Positions 58,644 to 64,000 of a stretch of DNA of 64,000 nucleotides are shown here, in pieces. This DNA is from Planococcus koreensis. GTDB taxonomy: Bacteria; Bacillota; Bacilli; Bacillales_A; Planococcaceae. The translations under genes were made by a program, and so were the position numbers. Location of the stretch: the NCBI RefSeq assembly GCF_004761975.1, contig NZ_RQII01000014.1, positions 1 through 64,000 of the forward strand, written 5' to 3'. The notes under the pieces were generated by a model. That model searched no databases. It worked only from the letters and a program-made list of their open reading frames with translations, and was not told the DNA's origin. Each line of letters begins with the position of its first letter. Position 1 is the stretch's first letter.

Positions 58644-58675
58644 GACGGAATTGCTTGTTGATTCCGTCTTTTTCT
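58644..58675 (+). terminator. Intrinsic terminator after the DUF1292 gene
   Basis: GACGGAAT/ATTCCGTC stem with a 9-nt loop, then TTTTTCTTTT. A TATACT -10 for mltG follows at 58692. Confidence 0.88.
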
Positions 58676-58727
58676 TTTGTCAGGAATTAGGTATACTGAT
58701 AAAGGAAAAAGCTAAGGGGGGGAACCC

Positions 58728-59852
58728 GTGGACAAGCAATCAAAAAAAGAGATTATGTTTGAACGGATGAAAGAAAAAAAGAAAGAAGGAAAAACCGTGA
58801 GGCGCATCGTAGCAATCATCGCGCTTGTTGTGTTATTGATCGTCGGCATCGCCGGCTTCCAGGTATACAATTTCGTGAGCGGAGCATTAAAGCCGGTTGA
58901 TCCGGATTCTGAAAAAGTGGTGGAAGTAGAAGTGCCGATCGGTTCGAACCTCGACAGCATCGCGGAACTTCTTGAGAAAAACGGCATCGTGAAAGATGCA
59001 CGCGTCTATAAATATTACGTCAAATTCAATAACGAATCGGAATTCCAGGCAGGCACTTACGGCTTGCTGCCGTCGATGACGCTCGATGAAATCACGCAAA
59101 GCTTGAAGACCGGGAAAGTCTACCGCGAGCCGCTATTTACGATTACGGTTCCAGAAGGGCTGACGCTTGAGCAGATTGCCGAGAATGTCATCGCCAAGAA
59201 AACCGATTTCACGGCGGAGCAATTCATGGAGAAGGTCAACGACGAAGCTTACATCGATGAGCTGATGGTGAAATACCCGACTTTGTTGACAGACGAGATC
59301 AAAAATGAAAATGTCCGCTACGCGCTGGAAGGCTATCTGTATCCGGCAACCTACCCATTCTATGAAGAAGACCCGTCGCTGACGCTCATCATCGAACAAA
59401 TGCTAAACGCGACACAGTCAAACGTTGTGCAATACGAAGCGGTGCTGCAGGAGATGGAGAAGACGCCGCATTGGCTCTTGACTTTCGCTTCGCTGCTTGA
59501 AGAAGAGGCGACAAGCTTGAGCGACCGCCAAACGATTGCCAGCGTCTTCTACAACCGCATCAATGATGACATGCCGTTGCAGACCGATCCGACGGTCATT
59601 TACGCCAAGGACGAAGAGACAGACCGCCTTTTCAATAAAGACTACGAATTCGAGCACCCGTACAGCACTTACACCAATAAAGGGCTGCCGCCGGGGCCAA
59701 TCGCTTCAGCGGGGATCGAATCGATCCAAGCCGTACTGGATCCAGCAGATACGAAGTATTTCTATTTCCTGGCGGATTCGACAGGCAAAAACCATTTTGC
59801 GGAGACCTATGACCAACATTTGGCAAACCGCGATAAATTCATCGGCCAATAA
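58728..59852 (+). CDS. mltG: Endolytic murein transglycosylase MltG (374 aa)
   Basis: Membrane-anchored YceG-like enzyme that cuts nascent glycan strands. One N-terminal helix (about residues 25-47) is followed by a LysM-like region (VEVPIGSNLDSIAELLEKNGIV) and the catalytic domain with the general-acid Glu in LLEEEAT and NRINDDMPLQTDPTVIYA. C-terminal GLPPGPIASAGIESIQAVLDP is diagnostic. Start GTG follows AAGGGGGGGA. Confidence 0.95.
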   Translation: MDKQSKKEIMFERMKEKKKEGKTVRRIVAIIALVVLLIVGIAGFQVYNFVSGALKPVDPDSEKVVEVEVPIGSNLDSIAELLEKNGIVKDARVYKYYVKFNNESEFQAGTYGLLPSMTLDEITQSLKTGKVYREPLFTITVPEGLTLEQIAENVIAKKTDFTAEQFMEKVNDEAYIDELMVKYPTLLTDEIKNENVRYALEGYLYPATYPFYEEDPSLTLIIEQMLNATQSNVVQYEAVLQEMEKTPHWLLTFASLLEEEATSLSDRQTIASVFYNRINDDMPLQTDPTVIYAKDEETDRLFNKDYEFEHPYSTYTNKGLPPGPIASAGIESIQAVLDPADTKYFYFLADSTGKNHFAETYDQHLANRDKFIGQ

Positions 59853-59866
59853 AACACAATAACCCG

Positions 59867-59902
59867 ACAAGAAGGAAGCGACCTCGCATTCCTTCTTGTT
59901 TT
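59867..59902 (+). terminator. Intrinsic terminator after mltG
   Basis: ACAAGAAGGAA/TTCCTTCTTGT perfect 11-bp stem, 11-nt loop, short T run. Confidence 0.85.
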
Positions 59903-59951
59903 ATGTTAGTATAAGTAGTAATTTTTGCTAGCGCGAGAAGGGGCTTGAATA

Positions 59952-60563
59952 ATGGGACAACAACAATTGGCGGAGACGCTGGAGTCGATTAAAAGCTACG
60001 CTGTTCAGCATCATGTGCCGATCATGGAAGAGCAAGGCATTGATGAACTGACCCAGCTGCTGGACCAGCAGAAGCCGGCCTCCATTTTGGAAATCGGTGC
60101 GGCCATCGGCTTTTCAGCGATAAAAATGGCGCAGGCTTTGCCGGTTTGCAAAATCGACACAATTGAGCGGGATGACAGCAGATTCGGGCAGGCTGAGAAG
60201 TTCATCTTGGAATCGGGCTATGGAGAACGCATCCGTATTTTCCATGCCGATGCACTCGAAATGGATTTTTCCGTATTGCAGCCTTCTTATGACGCCATCT
60301 TCATTGATGCTGCCAAAGGGCAATACGAGCGCTTTTTCGAGAAATACGAAACGCTGCTGCCGGAAGGCGGAATCATTTATTGCGATAATATGCTGATGCA
60401 CGGGATGGCTGACCAGCCGCTCGCCGATATACCGCGAAGAAAGCGGACGATGATCCGCAACATCAAGAAATTCAGGGAACAAATGATGGCCAATCCGCTG
60501 TACGACGTGCAATTGCTGCCAGTAGGCGACGGCATCATGGTCTGTAAAAAGAAAAGCCAATAA
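59952..60563 (+). CDS. trmR: tRNA 5-hydroxyuridine methyltransferase TrmR (YrrM, 203 aa)
   Basis: Class I SAM-dependent O-methyltransferase fold: the SAM loop [16 protein letters not shown], acidic DTIERDDSR, and the metal/catalytic region [13 protein letters not shown] with YCDNML. The B. subtilis orthologue makes 5-methoxyuridine at tRNA position 34. It follows mltG as yrrM follows yrrL. The peptidase-like yrrN/yrrO pair, next in Bacillus, is missing; udk comes directly. Confidence 0.9.
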   Translation: MGQQQLAETLESIKSYAVQHHVPIMEEQGIDELTQLLDQQKPASILEIGAAIGFSAIKMAQALPVCKIDTIERDDSRFGQAEKFILESGYGERIRIFHADALEMDFSVLQPSYDAIFIDAAKGQYERFFEKYETLLPEGGIIYCDNMLMHGMADQPLADIPRRKRTMIRNIKKFREQMMANPLYDVQLLPVGDGIMVCKKKSQ

Positions 60564-60592
60564 AAAAGTCGATTTGCAAGGAGCTTGGAATA

Positions 60593-61216
60593 ATGTCGAA
60601 AAACCGTCCGGTGGTAATCGGGATAGCAGGAGGTTCGGGCTCGGGTAAAACCAGCGTCACGAATTCCATTTATGAAGTGTTTAAAGAACATTCGGTCGTT
60701 GTGATCGAACAAGATTATTATTATAAAGACCAAAGCCATTTGGCTTTTGAAGAGCGTCTCGAAACGAATTATGACCATCCATTGGCGTTCGATACGGATT
60801 TGCTTATCGGCCATGTCAATAAGCTATTAGGCCGTGAAGCGATCGAAAAGCCGATTTACAACTACGCAATCCATACACGCGCTGATGAAACGGTACATAT
60901 TGAGCCGAAAGACGTCATCATCCTGGAAGGCATTTTGGTCCTCGAAGACCAGCGTCTGCGGGAATTGATGGACATTAAATTATTCGTTGATACCGATGCG
61001 GATCTGCGTATCATCCGCCGTCTGCTGCGGGACATCAACGAACGGGGACGGACAATCGATTCAGTGATTGAACAATACCTGACTGTCGTGCGGCCGATGC
61101 ACAATCAATTTATCGAACCAACCAAGCGCTACGCGGACGTTATCATCCCTGAAGGCGGGCAGAATGAAGTAGCAATCGACTTGATGGTTACAAAAATTAA
61201 AACAATTCTTGAATAG
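60593..61216 (+). CDS. udk: Uridine kinase Udk (207 aa)
   Basis: Phosphorylates uridine and cytidine. Walker [13 protein letters not shown] near the N-terminus, the Asp in [16 protein letters not shown] and the lid [12 protein letters not shown] are all present. AAGGAGC ribosome binding site. The udk-greA order is as in Bacillus. Confidence 0.97.
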   Translation: MSKNRPVVIGIAGGSGSGKTSVTNSIYEVFKEHSVVVIEQDYYYKDQSHLAFEERLETNYDHPLAFDTDLLIGHVNKLLGREAIEKPIYNYAIHTRADETVHIEPKDVIILEGILVLEDQRLRELMDIKLFVDTDADLRIIRRLLRDINERGRTIDSVIEQYLTVVRPMHNQFIEPTKRYADVIIPEGGQNEVAIDLMVTKIKTILE

Positions 61217-61295
61217 ATTGCCAGATTATAATATGATGATACGAGACTGACGGATGCACCGCATCTAGGGTCAGCAGTTGAAGGAGTGGGGAAAA

Positions 61296-61772
61296 ATGGC
61301 TACCGAAAAACAATTTCCGATGACAGCTGCAGGAAAGCAGAAGTTGGAGGATGAACTAGACTTTCTGAAAACGATCAAACGCAAAGAAGTGGTTGAACGG
61401 ATTAAAATCGCCCGTGATTTTGGTGATTTATCTGAGAACGCAGAGTACGACTCCGCAAAAGAAGATCAGGCATTCGTCGAAGGACGCATTTCGACATTGG
61501 AATCGATGATCCGCAACGCAGTAATCATAAATGAAAACGAATCGAATAAAGATATGGTCCGCTTGGGCACAACGGTGACTTTCGTCGAAGTTCCGGACGG
61601 CGACGAAGAGTCTTACACAATTGTTGGATCGGCAGAAGCGGATCCGCTTGAAGGCCGTATTTCCAATGATTCGCCAATCGCGAAAAGCATGATCGGCCGC
61701 ACTGTCGGCGAGATCGTCAAAGTGTTGACGCCAGGCGGCGAAATGGAAATCAAAATCGTATCGATCACTTGA
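61296..61772 (+). CDS. greA: Transcription elongation factor GreA (158 aa)
   Basis: N-terminal coiled coil ending in the catalytic [13 protein letters not shown] tip and a C-terminal FKBP-like domain ([22 protein letters not shown]). It rescues backtracked RNA polymerase by stimulating transcript cleavage. The ATG follows AAGGAGTGGGG; an in-frame upstream ATG would overlap that site. A TATAAT (61227-61232) lies ahead. Confidence 0.97.
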   Translation: MATEKQFPMTAAGKQKLEDELDFLKTIKRKEVVERIKIARDFGDLSENAEYDSAKEDQAFVEGRISTLESMIRNAVIINENESNKDMVRLGTTVTFVEVPDGDEESYTIVGSAEADPLEGRISNDSPIAKSMIGRTVGEIVKVLTPGGEMEIKIVSIT

Positions 61773-61777
61773 TTTAG

Positions 61778-61812
61778 AAAAACGGCCATTCCAACAAAGA
61801 ATGGCCGTTTTT
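61778..61812 (+). terminator. Intrinsic terminator after greA
   Basis: Perfect 14-bp stem AAAAACGGCCATTC/GAATGGCCGTTTTT with a 7-nt loop. A-rich and T-rich ends let it work in either direction. Confidence 0.93.
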
Positions 61813-61908
61813 GGTAAAAATCGCTCTCCCTTGGAACATTACGTGCGTCTAGACGTTCTATTCGTTATGTGGCAGCACGCAAAAAACATTTGAAGAGGAG
61901 GCATTTAA

Positions 61909-62628
61909 ATGGCCAATGAAGAAAAACGATATCCTTCTCGCTTGAATAAGAAGAATCGGTCCAACCCTGTCATGGATAAAAACCGGTCGAACTCGGTCTT
62001 GAACATGATGATCGGGCTGGTCTTCACTTTGATCCTCATTACAGGAGCATTTATCTTTCTTGATAAGGAAGAAGGAAGCATTGAGCAACCTGAATCCGTA
62101 AAAATCGCTTCTGAAGCGGAGCTGGAAGAAGGCAGCACAGCAAATGAACCGGAAGGCGAACCTGCTGGCAGCGGCACTGAAGCTGACTCAGAAGAAGAAG
62201 TTGAAAAAGAAACCGAAGAAACTCCTGCTGATAAGGAAGCGGAGCCTGAAGAAACAAAAGAAGGCAAAGTAACTGGCGGGACCATCACGAAGGAAGATTC
62301 AAACGATCCGGTCGTTGAAGAAACAATCATCAACACAAGCTGGGAGCCTGTCGGCACAAAGCAAAAAGGCGAGCACGTTTCTGTTTATGAAAAAGGCTCA
62401 GCAGACTGGAATGAAAAAATCAAAGCGATTTCTTACGCCACGGGATTGGCGGCGGACGATATGTACATCATGATGATTAAAAACGGCGGAGGCCCGCAGA
62501 AATCAATCGGAGTGGTGCAGTCCAAAGACCAATCGAAGAAATACCGCGTCCATATGGAATGGGTTGACGGCAAAGGCTGGAGCCCAGTAAAATTGGATGT
62601 CCTAAAAACACTGAAGGGCGCCTATTAA
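61909..62628 (+). CDS. yrrS: YrrS-like DUF1510 membrane protein (239 aa)
   Basis: A basic N-terminus, one membrane helix (about residues 33-51), a long Glu-rich extracellular linker (about 55-145) and a C-terminal DUF1510 domain (WNEKIKAISYATGLAADDMYIMMIKNGGGPQKSIG). YrrS lies between greA and mtnN in B. subtilis and has been tied to cell-wall or division proteins, but its role is not settled. GAGGAGG ribosome binding site. Confidence 0.88.
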   Translation: MANEEKRYPSRLNKKNRSNPVMDKNRSNSVLNMMIGLVFTLILITGAFIFLDKEEGSIEQPESVKIASEAELEEGSTANEPEGEPAGSGTEADSEEEVEKETEETPADKEAEPEETKEGKVTGGTITKEDSNDPVVEETIINTSWEPVGTKQKGEHVSVYEKGSADWNEKIKAISYATGLAADDMYIMMIKNGGGPQKSIGVVQSKDQSKKYRVHMEWVDGKGWSPVKLDVLKTLKGAY

Positions 62629-62645
62629 AAAGGCGTCTTTTTTTA
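62616..62645 (+). terminator. Intrinsic terminator after yrrS
   Basis: GGGCGCCT/AGGCGTCT stem with G-T pairs, overlapping the last codons and stop, then seven T. Confidence 0.75.
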
Positions 62646-62696
62646 TGGCAAGTTTTTGAAAAGAATTTATAGAATCATAGAAGGGATGTAGAATAG

Positions 62697-63398
62697 ATGA
62701 AAATCGGAGTAATCGGTGCAATGGAAGAAGAGGTTCATTTGCTGCGTGCAAGCCTCGACAATGTGAAGACGGAGGAAATCGCGAATTGCGAATTCACTTC
62801 AGGTACGTATAAAGGGCAAGAAGTTGTCTTATTGAAAAGCGGCATCGGCAAAGTGAATGCAGCGATGTCCACAACGCTGCTGCTTCAGCAATTCAAACCG
62901 GATGTTGTCATCAATACCGGTTCTGCAGGAGGATTTGATGCGGATCTTGAAGTTGGAGCCATCGTCATTTCCGACGAAGTCCGCCATCACGATGTTGACG
63001 TCACTGCTTTCGGCTATGAAATGGGCCAAGTGCCGCAATTGCCGGCAGCATTCCTGTCGAGCGCGGATTTGATGGATCACGCGATTGCCGCGGTTGAAGA
63101 GCTCGGGGAGCACGCTTATGCAGTGGGCCTTATCGCTACCGGCGATTCGTTCATGGACGACGCAGAGCGCGTCGAAAAAGTGCGCGGACATTTCCCGTCG
63201 ATGAAAGCGGCTGAAATGGAAGCTGCGGCAGTCGCCCAGGTGTGCCACCAATTCGATAAGCCGTTTGTCGTCATCCGTGCATTGTCGGATATCGCGGGCA
63301 AACAATCCAATATTTCGTTTGAAGAATTTCTGCCAGTGGCGGCGAAACATTCTACCCAGATCGTCTTGAACGTTGTAGACCGCTTAGCGGCGCAATAA
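62697..63398 (+). CDS. mtnN: 5'-methylthioadenosine/S-adenosylhomocysteine nucleosidase MtnN (233 aa)
   Basis: Hydrolyses MTA and SAH in the methyl cycle. It starts MKIGVIGAMEEEV (the catalytic Glu region) and has KSGIGKVNAAM, NTGSAGG, ATGDSF, EMEAAAVAQVC and the catalytic Asp in RALSDIAG. Full length. In Bacillus it is in an operon with yrrT and mccAB; those are not here. Confidence 0.97.
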   Translation: MKIGVIGAMEEEVHLLRASLDNVKTEEIANCEFTSGTYKGQEVVLLKSGIGKVNAAMSTTLLLQQFKPDVVINTGSAGGFDADLEVGAIVISDEVRHHDVDVTAFGYEMGQVPQLPAAFLSSADLMDHAIAAVEELGEHAYAVGLIATGDSFMDDAERVEKVRGHFPSMKAAEMEAAAVAQVCHQFDKPFVVIRALSDIAGKQSNISFEEFLPVAAKHSTQIVLNVVDRLAAQ

Positions 63399-63405
63399 AA
63401 ACAAA

Positions 63406-63443
63406 AAAAGCTGGAAGCGGCAAAGGAGCCGCTTCCAGCTTTT
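63406..63443. terminator. Bidirectional terminator between mtnN and pssA
   Basis: A 16-bp perfect stem beginning AAAAGCTGGAAGCGGC around a 6-nt loop, flanked by A and T runs so that each convergent gene sees a T tract. It includes the pssA stop codon. Confidence 0.93.
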
Positions 63444-63981
63444 ATACTTTTCTAAGGGTGAATGTGCTGACCATCAACAACGAGCACAGCAAGAACAAGA
63501 ACATATAAGCGACAGGCGGAATGACCGCTAAGCCGAAATAGGATAATGTGACAACGGTGCCTGCAGCTGTAATCGGCAAGCCGGTGAAATAGCCGGTAGA
63601 CTCTGAAATGTTGAAGCGTGCCAAGCGGAACGCGCCGCTTGCGATATAAATGACTGTGAATGCCATGCCCGCAATGCCGAAATCTGCAAGCACAAGCTCG
63701 TACATCAAGATTGCCGGGGCTACTCCGAACGAGATGATGTCGCTCATGGAATCCAACTGTTTTCCGAGTTCGGACTCCTGATTGAACTTCCGGGCGACCA
63801 TGCCGTCGAAACGATCTAAAAATGCGGCTATGAAAATAAATAAAACACTAAAGCTATAATAGCCGTTAAGCGCTGCCATTAAAGACGCGCCGCCAAAAGC
63901 CATATTGCCAATCGTGATCATGTTTGCGGCTTGGGATCTCAATTTTTTAATTGTGTGATCCATCCGTTCTATGAGTAGCAA
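63442..63981 (-). CDS. pssA: CDP-diacylglycerol-serine O-phosphatidyltransferase PssA (179 aa)
   Basis: Membrane CDP-alcohol phosphatidyltransferase making phosphatidylserine. The family motif is complete: LDRFDGMVAR with G and two Asp in LGKQLDSMSDIISFG. About five to six hydrophobic segments. Start TTG 63981 lies 7 bases after AAGGAGTG; the ATG six codons in has no such site. No psd gene is within view. Confidence 0.93.
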   Translation of the reverse strand: MLLIERMDHTIKKLRSQAANMITIGNMAFGGASLMAALNGYYSFSVLFIFIAAFLDRFDGMVARKFNQESELGKQLDSMSDIISFGVAPAILMYELVLADFGIAGMAFTVIYIASGAFRLARFNISESTGYFTGLPITAAGTVVTLSYFGLAVIPPVAYMFLFLLCSLLMVSTFTLRKV

Positions 63982-64000
63982 TGGAAAACACTCCTTTGTC

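Noticed and set aside
61846-61855. Palindrome CGTCTAGACG upstream of yrrS as an operator
   Set aside because: A 10-bp palindrome alone is weak evidence; no promoter was found at a fitting position and it does not recur in the window.

Overview
The window is one stretch of a Gram-positive, low-to-middle G+C Bacillota chromosome. Gene order follows the Bacillus subtilis comC-maf-mre-min-rplU-obg-pheA-ruvAB-tgt-secDF-recJ-apt-relA-hisS-aspS-cymR-recD2-alaS-greA-mtnN backbone. Sporulation genes expected at several points of that backbone are missing, and short repeats fill some of the gaps. Together with a complete type IV pilus cluster, this suggests a non-sporulating or poorly sporulating member of the Planococcaceae (Planococcus-like). 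That assignment is inference from synteny and protein resemblance; no database search was possible.

Layout. 1-12.8 kb: a type IV pilus locus with minor pilins, a PilX-like protein, a secreted VanW-domain protein with calcium-loop repeats, PilB, PilT, PilC, an AT-rich major pilin, PilM, PilN, a PilO with a C-terminal LysM domain, and the prepilin peptidase. 13-18.4 kb: maf, radC, mreBCD, minCD (cell shape and division-site selection). 18.4-24.6 kb: a NERD-domain gene broken by a stop codon, the L21-Prp-L27 operon, spo0B, obg, pheB, pheA, niaR. 24.7-28.9 kb: ruvAB, queA (frameshifted), tgt, yajC. 28.9-29.5 kb: a gene-free region made of a large imperfect inverted repeat with a hexamer satellite. 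29.5-40.5 kb: comN, secDF, a LapA-like protein, recJ, apt, then two accessory genes (a beta-helix protein and a PfpI-family protein), relA and dtd. 40.8-46.9 kb: an SH3b-amidase on the minus strand, a T-box leader with hisS-aspS, 6S RNA, tcdA. 47.1-54.4 kb: rarA (minus), cymR-iscS-mnmA-yrrB-recD2. 54.6-64 kb: a T-box leader with alaS, ireB, ruvX (with an in-frame stop), a DUF1292 gene, mltG, trmR, udk, greA, a yrrS-like gene, mtnN and pssA (minus).

Most of the window is housekeeping. The unusual parts are: (i) four intergenic arrays of a short core repeated every 20-21 bp, each locus with its own core (about 19.35, 23.92, 46.98 and 54.46 kb), whose architecture I cannot match to a described element; (ii) two dispersed-repeat loci (29.0-29.4 and 40.6-40.7 kb) sharing a 16-bp word; (iii) three disrupted genes (NERD, queA, ruvX), each by a single-base-scale lesion; (iv) features of the pilus locus pointing to a wall-anchored, possibly calcium- and c-di-GMP-responsive machine; (v) a hisS-aspS T-box whose specifier register reads AAC rather than the expected CAC.
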